A stretch of DNA of 64,000 nt from the NCBI GenBank assembly GCA_017430835.1, contig JAFRMD010000023.1, forward strand, positions 1 through 64,000, in the 5' to 3' direction. The position numbers and the translations under genes were made by a program. Within the stretch, counting starts at the first letter, position 1. Each line of letters begins with the position of its first letter. Shown here in pieces: positions 1 to 9,630 of the stretch. The stretch comes from Methanosphaera sp. (GTDB taxonomy: Archaea; Methanobacteriota; Methanobacteria; Methanobacteriales; Methanobacteriaceae). The notes under the pieces are model-generated. The model was not told where the DNA came from. It was given only the letters and a program-made list of their open reading frames with translations, and made no database searches.

Positions 1-405
1 AAAGCAACAGTAACATACACAGTCCCAAGAGGAACAGACGCACAAACAATAAAAGCAACAACCACATACTCATCAAAATACCACAACAAAGCAACAGCAA
101 CAAGTAAATTCAAAGTAACAAAAACCACACCAACAATCAAAAAAACAAAAATAACATACAAAAACAAGAAAACAACAATAAAAGCAACAATCAAAGACGC
201 AACCAAAAAACTCTTAAACAAAAACGTCAAAGTAACAGTAAAAGTAGACGGAAAAGCAGTGCTTAAAAACAAGGTAATAAAGAATGGTAAAATAAGTTTA
301 TCATTTAAAAAAGCTCTTAAAAAGGGCAATCATAAACTCTTAATTACTAGCAGTGCTACCAAGGCATTCAATGCTTCAAAGTTGTCTGCTAAGTTTAAAG
401 TTTAA
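1..405 (+). CDS. Adhesin-like surface protein, C-terminal end (5' end outside window)
   Basis: The frame is open from base 1 to a TAA at 403-405, giving the last 134 residues of a longer protein. The segment is dominated by Lys, Thr, Val and Ala and alternates short hydrophobic and polar residues, as in bacterial Ig-like (Big_3-type) beta-sandwich repeats. Two similar Lys/Thr stretches (KKTKITYK and KKTTIKATIK) suggest repeat units. Large Thr/Asn-rich adhesin-like proteins are numerous in gut Methanobacteriales and are thought to be surface-exposed. No membrane anchor is visible at the C-terminus. The gene ends in a clear hairpin plus T-run. Family assignment is by composition and fold pattern only. 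Confidence 0.7.
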   Translation, partial: KATVTYTVPRGTDAQTIKATTTYSSKYHNKATATSKFKVTKTTPTIKKTKITYKNKKTTIKATIKDATKKLLNKNVKVTVKVDGKAVLKNKVIKNGKISLSFKKALKKGNHKLLITSSATKAFNASKLSAKFKV

Positions 406-411
406 TAAAAA

Positions 412-450
412 TTGAAGGTTTATATTAATCCTTCAAAATATTATTTTTTT
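412..450 (+). terminator. Hairpin terminator between adhesin gene and pus10
   Basis: TTGAAGG (412-418) and CCTTCAA (430-436) form a 7-bp stem with an 11-nt loop, followed by a T-run ending at 450. It lies between convergent genes and touches the pus10 stop codon. Confidence 0.6.
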
Positions 451-1627
451 ATTCAGGTATGTGTACTTTCAGTACGTCTAATTGTGTACATTCGGCTTTA
501 TTATTGCATATACTACTAACGCTTGGTTTTGTTCGTCCTTCATCACCAGATATTAGTTCTTTTATGTATAGTCCGCCCTGACAATTAATTATCAGCCGTA
601 ATTTTTTGCTGTTTATTCGTTCAATTTCCAGGTTATAAATTTGTCTTGTTCTTACCAGATCTGCTCTTCTATGTGATACTCTGTGTGGTGTTCGTTGTTC
701 TATTTTTCCTATTTTCATTATTTCGAAGATGTCGTTGCTGGTTACTCCTTTTTCAAATTCTGCTATTGCCGAATATACCTTGTAACTTTCAGTTGAACTG
801 TTTTTTATTGTGCCACGTCGGGTATTGTCGACAAATTTCAGGTCGTTTATTTCTATTTTTCCTTCACTGTTCTTATTCACGGTTTCTTTCAAGTTTTCCA
901 AATCTATTTTTCTAGTGAAGGGGTGTTTTACTTCTATTACAAATGGTCTTCCTTCTCCCAGCATTAGTACGTCTATGTCTTCTCGTCCTGATCCGTGGAA
1001 TTTTATTTCTTTTCCTCTGGTCAATGGCAATAAATGTTTTCCTATCAGTCCTTCTACTGTTTCTGGGTATTGTTGTCCTGTACCGTTGCAGGCTTCGCAT
1101 CCTTTTCCTTTACATTCTGTGCATGGCCATTTGGTTTGTGGTATTCCTCGTACTAATTTACGATATTTTCCTTCAATAAATAGGGGATTGCTGTCTATGA
1201 ATACGGTTATATTGCCAATCTCAGGATAGGGATTTTTGGGATATGCTTTTTTTCTGATTTTTAGCTGTATAATTACTTCGGGGTTTTTGTAGTCTACTTT
1301 TTTTCCAAGTTTTTCTTCAAGTTGTGCTTCAAGACTTTTTCGCAAGACTTTTTTTAATCCATTGCTGCCCTTATAATTTACTAGTTTATGAACTTTCTTT
1401 TCATTTTGCTTTAGCTTATCGTATTTTACTTGGCATGATATGTGAAATGTGTCAAATTCTATTTCCAGCATGTGTATCTTGTTGGCAATCAAGTTATAAA
1501 TTTCATCTTCATGTAATAGTAGGTTATCACACAGGTCACATTTTTCGCCTTCTTCAATTGATTCAAACTTATTGCTGATTCTTGATAAGCATTTGGGACA
1601 GAGTTTATAATCGTTATATTCAGACAT
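449..1627 (-). CDS. pus10: tRNA pseudouridine synthase Pus10
   Basis: A 392-residue protein of the archaeal Pus10 family, which makes pseudouridine 54 and 55 in the tRNA T-loop. The N-terminus carries a zinc-binding set (CPKC near residue 11 and CDLC near residue 30). The middle holds the pattern CTECKGKGCEACNGTGQ. The catalytic block GREDIDVLMLGEGRPF contains the expected catalytic aspartate. The C-terminus has the family-typical QGGLYIKELISGDEGRT segment. The ATG at 1627 is preceded by AAGGAATT. It is followed upstream on the same strand by srp54, a common neighbour in Methanobacteriales, so the two may be co-transcribed. Confidence 0.93.
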   Translation of the reverse strand: MSEYNDYKLCPKCLSRISNKFESIEEGEKCDLCDNLLLHEDEIYNLIANKIHMLEIEFDTFHISCQVKYDKLKQNEKKVHKLVNYKGSNGLKKVLRKSLEAQLEEKLGKKVDYKNPEVIIQLKIRKKAYPKNPYPEIGNITVFIDSNPLFIEGKYRKLVRGIPQTKWPCTECKGKGCEACNGTGQQYPETVEGLIGKHLLPLTRGKEIKFHGSGREDIDVLMLGEGRPFVIEVKHPFTRKIDLENLKETVNKNSEGKIEINDLKFVDNTRRGTIKNSSTESYKVYSAIAEFEKGVTSNDIFEIMKIGKIEQRTPHRVSHRRADLVRTRQIYNLEIERINSKKLRLIINCQGGLYIKELISGDEGRTKPSVSSICNNKAECTQLDVLKVHIPE

Positions 1628-1681
1628 TTTAAAAATTCCTTTATAAAAAAATAGTTCAAGGGAGGGTATGGTATTAATGTT

Positions 1682-3019
1682 CTATTTTTGCATGTGTCTC
1701 ATGAGTTTGCCCATAGGCCCGCCCATGTTGTTGCGTTTTCCCATTCCTTTAAGAGCTTTCTTGGTTACGTTATAGTATTTTAGCAAGTCTTTGACATCAT
1801 CATTCGTTAAACCGGCACCTCTGCTGATACGGTTGATTCGTGACTTTTTGATGACTTCTGGATTTTCCAGTTCGTATTCGGTCATGGAACTCATTAATAT
1901 CTTATACATTCCAAGTTTTTCTTCGGTTACTTTGGATGCGTTTGCAGGCAGCTGGTTACCAAGTCCTGGGATTAGTTTCATGATTTGCTGTATTGGTCCC
2001 ATACGGTTCATCATTGCTAACTGGTTTTCCATGTCCTTGAGTGTGAATTTACCGCTTATGATTGAGTCAATCATTTCCTGGTCAGATTTTTCACTTGTTA
2101 CTTCTGCAGCCTTTTCTATTAATGTTTCAATATCTCCCATTCCAAGGAGTCTTGAGATGAAACGTTCCGGATCAAATGCTTCAAAGTCGTCTACCCTTTC
2201 ACCGGTACCAATAAATTTTATCGGTGCATGGATTTCTGCTACTGCAGATAATGCTCCTCCACCTTTTGCTGAACCATCAAGTTTGCTTACTATTATTGAA
2301 CCAATGTCTGTTGTCTGTTTGAATGATTCTGCCTGGCTACGTGCTTGTTGACCTATGGTTCCATCTATTACAAGTATTACTTCATCAGGTTCTACTATTG
2401 TACTTAGGTTTCTCATTTCCTCAAGCAAATCTGCTTCTTCCTTGTGACGTCCTGCTGTGTCCACGAGTATTACATCGTATTTGTTTTCGAATTTTTCAAG
2501 TCCTTTCTTGGCCAAATCTAATGCATCACCGTTTTCTGGGTCTCCGTATACTGGCGTATCTAGTGGTTCCGTCAATTGTTTTAACTGTTCGTATGCTGCA
2601 GGTCTCCACGTGTCGGTACAGATTATTGCACACTTTAGGCCCCGTTTTTTGAGCAGTTTTACAAGTTTTGCTGTGGTGGTTGTTTTACCACTACCCTGTA
2701 ATCCCAGCATCATTATCTTGTATGGCTTGTGTGTAATTTCCAGTTCTTCCGGCTTTTCACCGATTAGGTTTACCAATTCTTCATATACGATACGCATTAC
2801 ATGTTCTTTTGGACTTATTCCCTTTGGCAGTTCTTCTTCAAGAGCTCTTTTTTCTATTTTTTTGGTTAATGCGAATACTACTTTAACGTTTACGTCTGAT
2901 TGTATGAGTGCACGTTGAATGTCTTTTGTTACTTCTTTTAATGTTTTTTTGTCTATTATTGACATTCCTGCTAGCTTTTTCATGGTTTTTGTTAGACTGT
3001 CACTTAATCCTTCTAGCAT
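1682..3019 (-). CDS. srp54: Signal recognition particle 54 kDa protein SRP54
   Basis: A 445-residue GTPase that binds signal sequences on nascent chains and 7S RNA and delivers ribosomes to the membrane through FtsY. The helical N domain occupies about residues 1-85. The G domain follows with [14 protein letters not shown] (P-loop), DTAGRH (G3) and [11 protein letters not shown] (G4). The Met-rich M domain is at the C-terminus ([15 protein letters not shown], then a basic [15 protein letters not shown] tail). The start at 3019 follows a strong GAGGAGGT site. Length and motifs are those of the archaeal family, with nothing missing. Confidence 0.97.
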   Translation of the reverse strand: MLEGLSDSLTKTMKKLAGMSIIDKKTLKEVTKDIQRALIQSDVNVKVVFALTKKIEKRALEEELPKGISPKEHVMRIVYEELVNLIGEKPEELEITHKPYKIMMLGLQGSGKTTTTAKLVKLLKKRGLKCAIICTDTWRPAAYEQLKQLTEPLDTPVYGDPENGDALDLAKKGLEKFENKYDVILVDTAGRHKEEADLLEEMRNLSTIVEPDEVILVIDGTIGQQARSQAESFKQTTDIGSIIVSKLDGSAKGGGALSAVAEIHAPIKFIGTGERVDDFEAFDPERFISRLLGMGDIETLIEKAAEVTSEKSDQEMIDSIISGKFTLKDMENQLAMMNRMGPIQQIMKLIPGLGNQLPANASKVTEEKLGMYKILMSSMTEYELENPEVIKKSRINRISRGAGLTNDDVKDLLKYYNVTKKALKGMGKRNNMGGPMGKLMRHMQK

Positions 3020-3148
3020 TCTTTGACCTCCTCTTAGATTATTCCTATAAATATCTATTATAATATAGTATATTGTTTTATTGATTTATTTATTTTATGT
3101 TATTCATAACTTGAAAAATTAGAAATACTATTTAAAGCAATAGATATT

Positions 3149-3156
3149 ATTATATA
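3149..3156 (+). promoter_or_regulatory. Probable TATA box for hpt
   Basis: TTATATAT lies 32 nt before the hpt ATG at 3188, which fits an archaeal promoter with a very short leader. Confidence 0.4.
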
Positions 3157-3187
3157 TCAATCAATTTTATTATGGATGTGTTATGTT

Positions 3188-3748
3188 ATGCTAGAAGAAC
3201 TTAAAAGATCATTAGTTGAATGTCCGGTAGTTAAAAAGGGTGAATATTTCTATTTTGTTCATCCTATAAGTGATGGAGTGCCTCTTGTTGAACCGGCCGT
3301 ATTGAATGATATAATGGATTACATTGTGGACAATTTCAACCTTGACAATGTTGATAAGATTGTTGGTCCGGAAGCTATGGGCATTCCACTTGCAACGGCA
3401 TTAAGCCTTAGAACAAACATTCCGTTTGTCGTGTTAAGAAAACGTTCTTATGGCTTGGAGGGTGAGTATCAGGTACACCAGGAAACCGGTTACAGCAAGA
3501 ACGAACTTTACATTAACAATATTAACGAGAACGATAATCTTTTGCTTATTGACGACGTTGTAAGTACCGGAGGAACCTTAACAAGCATTATCAAGGCCAT
3601 TGATGATATAGGAGCAAATATTGAACATATCATATTGCCTATTGAAAAGGATGACGGTAAAAAAATTGTTGAAAAAGCAACAGGTAAGAAAATCAACACT
3701 TTAGTTAAAATTAAGATGGTTGATGGCAAAGTCACCATCATTGAATAG
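3188..3748 (+). CDS. hpt: Hypoxanthine/guanine phosphoribosyltransferase (archaeal Hpt)
   Basis: A 186-residue purine salvage enzyme transferring the phosphoribosyl group of PRPP to hypoxanthine or guanine. The PRPP-binding motif is [13 protein letters not shown] near residue 120. The N-terminus [29 protein letters not shown] matches the archaeal Hpt subfamily, which is related to adenine phosphoribosyltransferases. An in-frame ATG exists four codons earlier (3176), but 3188 is preferred because GGATGTG (3174-3180) then sits at normal ribosome-binding distance and homologues begin MLxxLKxSL. dph2 follows after 9 nt, suggesting an operon. Confidence 0.9.
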   Translation: MLEELKRSLVECPVVKKGEYFYFVHPISDGVPLVEPAVLNDIMDYIVDNFNLDNVDKIVGPEAMGIPLATALSLRTNIPFVVLRKRSYGLEGEYQVHQETGYSKNELYINNINENDNLLLIDDVVSTGGTLTSIIKAIDDIGANIEHIILPIEKDDGKKIVEKATGKKINTLVKIKMVDGKVTIIE

Positions 3749-3757
3749 GGTTATATT

Positions 3758-4771
3758 ATGTCTACTCTTGATTATGATTATAAGTTTGACTTGATTATTG
3801 ACAAAATCAACAAGTTCGATGCCCAAAACATCATTTTACAGTTTCCTGAAGGATTAAAGACTGACGCCGTAAATGTCTCCGGCAGGTTGCAGGAAGAGTT
3901 TCCAGATAAGAACATTATCATTGATGCAGACCCATGTTTTGGTGCCTGTGACTTGGCTGATGTTAAGGTGAACAAGCATATTGATTTGGTTGTTCATTTT
4001 GCCCATACCCCCCTGCCGATAAAAACGGACTGTCCAGTACTTTTTATTGAGGCCCATTCAACTGCTGATGTCAAAGCGCCAATCGAAGATGCCCTAAGTA
4101 AACTGTCCTCTGATGTAAAGGTAATAGGCCTTGTAACGACAACCCAGCATATACACAAATTGGATGAAATGATATCATTAATAGAAGGCCATGGATATAC
4201 AGTCAAACTCACTAACGGAAAGGGCACTTCACCCGGCCAGGTCTTGGGATGCAACTTCACATCTATCAAGAACCTGGACGTTGATGTCATCATATACGTG
4301 GGTAGCGGGGACTTCCATGCACTTGGAGTAAAACTTTTCACACAAAAAAGGACAATAGTGGCAGATCCGTTTATGGGAAAGTCAAGGGAAATAGAGGAAT
4401 TCTATGATAAAATTATAAGGATACGATTTGCAAGAATTACCAAGGCAAAAGATGCAAAGTCATTTGGAATAATAATGTCATCCAAGAAGGGTCAGCTGAG
4501 GTTTGACTTGTCAACAGAACTGAAAAAACTAATCAACAAGCACGGATTTGATGCTCAAATACTTAACATGGATTACATATCGCCTGAAAGATTGCTTCCA
4601 TACGATTTGGATGCCTTTGTCATGACGGCCTGTCCAAGAATTGCAATAGATGACAGTGCAATGTATAAAAAACCAGTGCTTACGCCACAGGAACTGGAGA
4701 TAGTTCTTGGAATAAGGGATTGGGAAGATTATCTTATGGATGAGATAATTATTCATGATGAACAAACATAA
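3758..4771 (+). CDS. dph2: Diphthamide synthase Dph2 (3-amino-3-carboxypropyl transferase)
   Basis: A 337-residue radical-SAM-like enzyme that begins diphthamide synthesis on archaeal elongation factor 2 by attaching the aminocarboxypropyl group of SAM to a histidine. Three widely spaced cysteines bind the [4Fe-4S] cluster in this family and are visible in CFGACDLAD (about residue 68), LGCNFTS (about 164) and TACPRIAIDD (about 290). Length is normal for the archaeal homodimeric enzyme. The start at 3758 is 9 nt after hpt, and csl4 and rpoL follow on the same strand. Confidence 0.93.
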   Translation: MSTLDYDYKFDLIIDKINKFDAQNIILQFPEGLKTDAVNVSGRLQEEFPDKNIIIDADPCFGACDLADVKVNKHIDLVVHFAHTPLPIKTDCPVLFIEAHSTADVKAPIEDALSKLSSDVKVIGLVTTTQHIHKLDEMISLIEGHGYTVKLTNGKGTSPGQVLGCNFTSIKNLDVDVIIYVGSGDFHALGVKLFTQKRTIVADPFMGKSREIEEFYDKIIRIRFARITKAKDAKSFGIIMSSKKGQLRFDLSTELKKLINKHGFDAQILNMDYISPERLLPYDLDAFVMTACPRIAIDDSAMYKKPVLTPQELEIVLGIRDWEDYLMDEIIIHDEQT

Positions 4772-4804
4772 CAAAATAGGATAAATTTTATTATTAATAA
4801 AAAT

Positions 4805-4816
4805 AAAATATATAAT
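4805..4816 (+). promoter_or_regulatory. Probable TATA box for csl4-rpoL
   Basis: AAAATATATAAT ends 27 nt before the csl4 ATG. With archaeal TATA-to-start spacing, the transcript would begin almost at the start codon. No good ribosome binding site is visible there, so the message may be leaderless. Confidence 0.4.
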
Positions 4817-4843
4817 ATTATCAAATAACTTGAGTATTCTAAG

Positions 4844-5407
4844 ATGAACCATAAAGAGAATGATTTAGTATTGCCCGGGGATATTTTATGTTCTTATGAG
4901 GAGTACATAGCATCCGACTGGACTTATGTTGAAGATGGCTATGTAAAAGCAAGCATAAACGGCAAAATAAGAATTGACAATGAAGAAAAAACAATTTCAA
5001 TCATATCAGGCAATGCTCCCGAATCCTTAAAGCTAAACGATTTAGTTATTGGTTACATTACAGAAGTTAAATCCAATAAAGCCTTAGTAACAATTAAGGC
5101 TATTAAAAACAATAATAGAGATTTAATAACAGCATATAAAGGTTTTATTCATGTTTCAAAAGCCACTGATGGATTTGTAACTTCCATGCATGAACTGTTT
5201 AAGATAGGAGACATAGTGGAAGCAAAAGTAGTTAACATAATCGAATCCGAATATGTTGACTTAAGCACATCAGACTTGGAAACAGGAGTAATAAAGGCAA
5301 TGTGTACTGATTGCCGACAATTTATGAAGTTCAACAAAAACAAGTTGGTATGTGAATGTGGAAATACCGATTCACGGAAGATATCAATAAACTATGGAGG
5401 TTTTTAG
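4844..5407 (+). CDS. csl4: Exosome RNA-binding subunit Csl4
   Basis: A 187-residue cap subunit of the archaeal exosome, which recruits RNA to the Rrp41/Rrp42 ring. The N-terminal domain (LVLPGDILCSYEEY) is typical of Csl4. A central S1 fold follows, with LVIGYITEVKSNKALVTIKAI and GFIHVSKAT near residues 65-110. A C-terminal zinc ribbon has CTDCRQF and CECGN (residues about 152-172). Its stop codon directly abuts rpoL, whose GGAGGT site lies inside the csl4 end, so the two are translationally coupled. Csl4 next to RpoL is a familiar archaeal arrangement. Confidence 0.93.
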   Translation: MNHKENDLVLPGDILCSYEEYIASDWTYVEDGYVKASINGKIRIDNEEKTISIISGNAPESLKLNDLVIGYITEVKSNKALVTIKAIKNNNRDLITAYKGFIHVSKATDGFVTSMHELFKIGDIVEAKVVNIIESEYVDLSTSDLETGVIKAMCTDCRQFMKFNKNKLVCECGNTDSRKISINYGGF

Positions 5408-5674
5408 ATGAAATATATTAAAAAAGAAGAAGAAAACGTAATATTGGAAATTACAGGAGAAACTCATACAATCTGTAACATATTGAGGAAAAGATTAATG
5501 CAGCAGGATGAAGTGAAAGCAGCAGCATATGATATCACACATCCTCTCATAGGACAACCAGAATTTGAAGTAGTAAGTCCTAACCCAACAGAATCCATTG
5601 CAACAGCTTCACAAACAATAAAAGATGAAGCAGCAGAATTTAAAGAAGCAATACTAACCGCTTTCAATGAATAA
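5408..5674 (+). CDS. rpoL: DNA-directed RNA polymerase subunit L
   Basis: An 88-residue small subunit (eukaryotic Rpb11 counterpart) that pairs with subunit D to nucleate polymerase assembly. The diagnostic stretch is GETHTICNILRKRL near residue 20, followed by YDITHPLIGQPEFEV. The start codon follows the csl4 stop with no gap and is served by the GGAGGTTTT at the end of csl4. Confidence 0.96.
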   Translation: MKYIKKEEENVILEITGETHTICNILRKRLMQQDEVKAAAYDITHPLIGQPEFEVVSPNPTESIATASQTIKDEAAEFKEAILTAFNE

Positions 5675-5768
5675 GATTACAATAATATTTTATTCAAAAA
5701 AATACTCTTTTTTAATTTTAACAAAAAATATTTTTTAACATCAAATAATATTTTATAAACTGATTTGC

Positions 5769-6173
5769 ATGACAGAATATAGAAATCCGGCATTAACAGT
5801 AGATACAATAATAATAAACGATGAAAGCATAGTTTTAATAAAGCGATTAAACAATCCATACAAGAATCATTGGGCAATACCAGGCGGATTTGTCGAGTAT
5901 GGTGAAAAGGTTGAAACAGCAGCAGTAAGAGAAGCCAAAGAGGAAACAGGACTGGATATAGAATTAACAAAACTGGTTGGAGTATACTCCGATCCCAATA
6001 GGGATCCGAGAGGACACACCGTAACGGTAGCATACACCGCAAAAATTATAGGTGGAACCTTGAAATCCGATTCTGATGCAAAGGATGCCAGATTCTTCAA
6101 ATTCGAAGAACTCAAAAATATTGACCTGGCCTTTGACCATGAGGAAATATTAAAAGATTCCAAAATATTATGA
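5769..6173 (+). CDS. Nudix hydrolase, ADP-ribose pyrophosphatase-like
   Basis: A 134-residue hydrolase of nucleoside diphosphates linked to another group. The Nudix box is complete ([20 protein letters not shown], then ETGLDI, from about residue 38). The start [11 protein letters not shown] and the PGG entry match archaeal ADP-ribose pyrophosphatases of the MJ1149 type, but substrate cannot be read from sequence. A TATA-like ATTTTATAAAC lies about 20 nt before the ATG and there is no ribosome binding site, pointing to a leaderless transcript. Confidence 0.85.
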   Translation: MTEYRNPALTVDTIIINDESIVLIKRLNNPYKNHWAIPGGFVEYGEKVETAAVREAKEETGLDIELTKLVGVYSDPNRDPRGHTVTVAYTAKIIGGTLKSDSDAKDARFFKFEELKNIDLAFDHEEILKDSKIL

Positions 6174-6246
6174 AAAATATTATTGTATCCTAATTACATA
6201 AATATAAATTAATAAATCACAAACATAAAGGGAGGTAATGATTTCA

Positions 6247-6564
6247 ATGGAATTTTGTCCAGATTGTGGAAAAGTATTGTTCCCAAAAGACGGTAAATTT
6301 TCATGTGATGCTTGTGGCTATGAAAAAGCAGTAACCGATGAATCTAAAAAACAATATGAAGTTGTTGAAAAACTAGATAAGGAAGATACAATCATCGTAA
6401 CAGACGGTAACGTAAAAACTTTACCAACAATAAAAGTTATATGTCCAAAATGTTCAAACAAGTTAGCATTCTGGTGGCTACAACAAACAAGAAGTGCAGA
6501 TGAATCAGAAACAAGATTTTTCAGATGTACGGAATGTGATTACACATGGCGCGAATACGATTAA
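6247..6564 (+). CDS. tfs: Transcription factor S (TFIIS-like cleavage factor)
   Basis: A 105-residue protein that reactivates backtracked RNA polymerase by stimulating transcript cleavage. An N-terminal zinc ribbon (CPDCGKVLF, then CDACGY) and a C-terminal one ([21 protein letters not shown], then [12 protein letters not shown]) are both complete. The acidic hairpin residues D-E of the [10 protein letters not shown] loop are present. An earlier in-frame ATG at 6238 sits only one base after GGAGGT (6231-6236). The ATG at 6247 has correct spacing and gives the family start MEFCPDCG. Confidence 0.95.
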   Translation: MEFCPDCGKVLFPKDGKFSCDACGYEKAVTDESKKQYEVVEKLDKEDTIIVTDGNVKTLPTIKVICPKCSNKLAFWWLQQTRSADESETRFFRCTECDYTWREYD

Positions 6565-6719
6565 TTACATCGTATTTTAACAATCTTTTTTTAACAAAGT
6601 TTATATAAGCAATTTTTCAATTTTAGTTTAATACATAAATAGTAATATATTTATTTTAAAAGATAACATAAATATATTCATTAAGATATTATAATTCTTT
6701 ATACTAAAATTTTCAGTTA

Positions 6720-7580
6720 GTGATTGTCATGACAGAAAAAAACAAAAATTCAAAAAATAAGGAAATGCCAGAAACAGATCCTTTTGATGAATTAAATGAA
6801 TTGGATGATAATTTCACAAGTATAGAAACTGAAAAAGACTATTTTAATGATCTGGAAAGAAAAGATGTTGAAGAACTTCCTGATTATGATAGTGAAAGCG
6901 GGGAAATTATTCACAAAGAAGCTGAAAAAGAAGCTCCAGTCGCCGAAGCCCAGGAAGAAAAAGTTCCATTCATGGACCAAATTGACAACGTCGCAGTATC
7001 AAATCCAAACTCATTATCCAAACCGGTTATACTTCATAAACCAAAATCTTTAGAAGATAATAGTGATAAAAAGGTTAAAAAAGTTCAAAAACTTAAAAAC
7101 GATAAAAAGAAATCATCAATGCCAAAACCTAAAAAGGTTGTCAAATCATTAGAATCACAACAAAAATCTAAAAAAGATGATACTAAAGTAATTGACAACG
7201 TTAAAGTTGATGAAGATGGAGTACCTTTATTAAATCAGTTTGACACGGAAAAAATTAAGGAATCCCGATTTTTACCAAAAATCAGAGTAAAAAAATTCAA
7301 CCTGTCAAAAATTATCATGATTTTAGTAGGTATAATATTTATCATTGTTGGTTTAATAGAAGCAAACATGGAAATTATCCGAATATCCGACAGCGTAATG
7401 TATGGTGAACATGCATCAATGTCCATGTTATTAATATTCGTAGGAGTAATTTTAATAGTATTATCATTCTATAAAGAATTAATGAAATTAGCAGGATTAA
7501 ACAATTTAAACTATATGGACGACACAGAAACAAACTACAAACACCGTAACAATAAAAAAGACAAAAAAGATTCAGAATAA
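6720..7580 (+). CDS. Uncharacterised membrane protein with long charged cytoplasmic region
   Basis: A 286-residue protein I do not recognise. Residues 1-190 are highly charged, rich in Glu, Asp, Lys and Ser, and probably disordered. Two acidic-to-basic segments each end in a similar phrase (VPFMDQIDNVAVSN and VPLLNQFDTEKIKE), so there may be a short repeated binding motif. Two membrane segments follow at about residues 197-215 (IIMILVGIIFIIVGLIEA) and 230-250. The tail is short and lysine-rich. The first start is GTG at 6720; ATG at 6729 is an equally good choice. TTTATATAAG near 6600 could be its TATA box. Confidence 0.6.
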   Translation: MIVMTEKNKNSKNKEMPETDPFDELNELDDNFTSIETEKDYFNDLERKDVEELPDYDSESGEIIHKEAEKEAPVAEAQEEKVPFMDQIDNVAVSNPNSLSKPVILHKPKSLEDNSDKKVKKVQKLKNDKKKSSMPKPKKVVKSLESQQKSKKDDTKVIDNVKVDEDGVPLLNQFDTEKIKESRFLPKIRVKKFNLSKIIMILVGIIFIIVGLIEANMEIIRISDSVMYGEHASMSMLLIFVGVILIVLSFYKELMKLAGLNNLNYMDDTETNYKHRNNKKDKKDSE

Positions 7581-7769
7581 TCAAATTCAATTATACACAT
7601 CTTTTATATAGAAATAAACTCCTCACAGTATCTTATAGCTATTTTTATAAATTATACTAACTTTTTATAACTATGATTTTATTATTGGTGAAAAATTTTT
7701 ATTAAATGAAAATCAAATATCTAATCATAATATAAAATATAAATTCAATATTAAGGAGAGTATGGCATA

Positions 7770-8501
7770 GTGTTCAGATTAGTATTAAGCGACCCAAGTA
7801 TCTTTAAAACAAGTTTTGATGCAATATCATCAATTGTTGACGAAGTACAAATAGAAGTAGACTCAGATGGGCTCAGATTAAACGCAATAGATAGAAGTCA
7901 CATAACATATGTACATTTAGAATTAAAAGAAAGTTTATTCGACATTTATGAATGTGACGAACCAATAAAATTAAACCTCGATACAGAAGAATTAATGAAA
8001 GTTCTAAAAAGATCAAAATCAGATGACGTAATGGAACTAACAGTAGATGAAGGAAGTCTTATTTTAACATTTGAAGGAGCAATCAAGAAAACATTCAAAG
8101 TAAAACTCATAGACCTAGAATATGATACTCCAAACCAGCCACAAATAGAATATCCTGTAAACATTTCAGTACCAATAGCAACACTCAAAGAAGCAATACA
8201 GGATATTGAAATAGTAGCAGACAGAGTATCATTCAATGTAGACGAAGACAACCTAACATTGGAAGCAGTTGGAGACTTTGCAGATGCTAAAGTAGAATAC
8301 CTACACGGTGAAAAAGTATCAGAAACGGCTAAGGCAATTTATGCTATAGAAAATATTAAGGAAATGCTAAAAGCAGAAAAATTTGCCGACAAAACATTTG
8401 TACAATTAGGCGATGACATGCCATTAACTTTAGTACTGGAACTTGCAAACGACGAAGGAGAACTATCATTCTTATTAGCTCCTAGAATAGAAGAAGAATA
8501 A
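7770..8501 (+). CDS. pcn: DNA polymerase sliding clamp PCNA
   Basis: A 243-residue homotrimeric clamp that tethers polymerase, Fen1 and ligase to DNA. The N-terminus [20 protein letters not shown], the central [17 protein letters not shown] interdomain linker and the C-terminal [12 protein letters not shown] are characteristic. It starts with GTG, preceded by AAGGAGAG at 7753-7760 with 9-nt spacing. The adjacent downstream gene encodes the GINS51 replisome subunit, an arrangement also known in other Euryarchaeota. Confidence 0.96.
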   Translation: MFRLVLSDPSIFKTSFDAISSIVDEVQIEVDSDGLRLNAIDRSHITYVHLELKESLFDIYECDEPIKLNLDTEELMKVLKRSKSDDVMELTVDEGSLILTFEGAIKKTFKVKLIDLEYDTPNQPQIEYPVNISVPIATLKEAIQDIEIVADRVSFNVDEDNLTLEAVGDFADAKVEYLHGEKVSETAKAIYAIENIKEMLKAEKFADKTFVQLGDDMPLTLVLELANDEGELSFLLAPRIEEE

Positions 8502-8556
8502 TCACTCTCTTTATTAAAAGAAAATACTTGAAAAGCAATAATAGGGGACATTGTAA

Positions 8557-9630
8557 TTGGATAATTTTTTTCAAAAATTACGGGATATTCAGAAGAAAGA
8601 AAGAAACACAGGAAATCTCACCGAGATTGAGGATTCTTTCTATACTGATGCTTCAAATTATCTCCAAGAACTATTAAAAATGGTTGACAATAATCCTCTA
8701 TCCTTAGAAGCTTATCAATTACGTGATGCTCAGAGAATTACAACAGAGATATGTGAACGAAGAGAATTCAAAATAGTCGGTACAGCCGCCACCAACGTTC
8801 AAAAATCTCATGACATATTCAAGGGCCATAGAAGAGATTCAGAATTATATGATGTAATTCCATTCAACACAACCCCCGAAGAGGAGGAGTTTTACAAACA
8901 GCTTGTGGACATAATGGTAAACCATAGGGAAAACCTTATGGAAAAAATCATTCCACAAAAACAGTCCAATGAAACAAAAATAGGTTTCAAACCTAATAAA
9001 AAGAAGGTTATTGTAGAACAGGAATCAGAAAAAGAACATCAACAACAAAAAGATGATTTAACTGTCGAAAAGGAAGATGCTGTCCCTAAAAAAAGCAAAT
9101 CATCCAAGCCAGTTCTCGACGAAAGTCAAATCGCAATGATGTTCGGAAAGGCACCAGACGATGTTCTGTTTGATGAAAACAACAATCCAGTAAAAACAGT
9201 AAAAACAGACATAACAACCCCCTTTACTCCATCTAAACCTCCAAAAGAGGACACAGTATCGTTACAAAGGGATAATGACAAAGAGGAAGTAAAAGAAAAA
9301 GACGATGATTCCGAAGTTCAAACACCTACTGACAAGAATAATGACACGCAGGATGAATCCAAAGTTGTCCCGGAAACACAAAGCAAAATTGAAGATGACA
9401 GCAGAGATTCCACAACTGATAAAGATACAAATCTTCAAAACTTGGATATTGAATCTGCTGTTGAAGTTTCTGATGTGGAGTTGGTGGAGTTTAAAGATGA
9501 AATATCAACAGATATTTTGGATGAAACTGAAAAGACTTACGGACCTTTCACAGCTGATGACATAGTATTGCTTCCTAGGTCATTGGTTAAAATACTCCTT
9601 ACTAGGGACGTAGTAAGGGTTATTCACTAA
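8557..9630 (+). CDS. gins51: Archaeal GINS subunit (GINS51/GINS15 type)
   Basis: A 357-residue replisome protein that joins MCM with the Cdc45/RecJ-like protein. Residues 1-125 form the helical A domain (FFQKLRDIQKKERN, then LRDAQRITTEICERREFKIVG). The last 30 residues form the small B domain (VLLPRSLVKILLTRDVVRVIH), giving the A-then-B order of the Sld5/Psf1-like branch. Between them lie about 200 residues rich in Asp, Glu, Lys, Ser and Thr that look disordered, so the protein is far longer than bare GINS51. The start is a TTG with GGGGA upstream. Its position after pcna supports the assignment. Confidence 0.85.
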   Translation: MDNFFQKLRDIQKKERNTGNLTEIEDSFYTDASNYLQELLKMVDNNPLSLEAYQLRDAQRITTEICERREFKIVGTAATNVQKSHDIFKGHRRDSELYDVIPFNTTPEEEEFYKQLVDIMVNHRENLMEKIIPQKQSNETKIGFKPNKKKVIVEQESEKEHQQQKDDLTVEKEDAVPKKSKSSKPVLDESQIAMMFGKAPDDVLFDENNNPVKTVKTDITTPFTPSKPPKEDTVSLQRDNDKEEVKEKDDDSEVQTPTDKNNDTQDESKVVPETQSKIEDDSRDSTTDKDTNLQNLDIESAVEVSDVELVEFKDEISTDILDETEKTYGPFTADDIVLLPRSLVKILLTRDVVRVIH

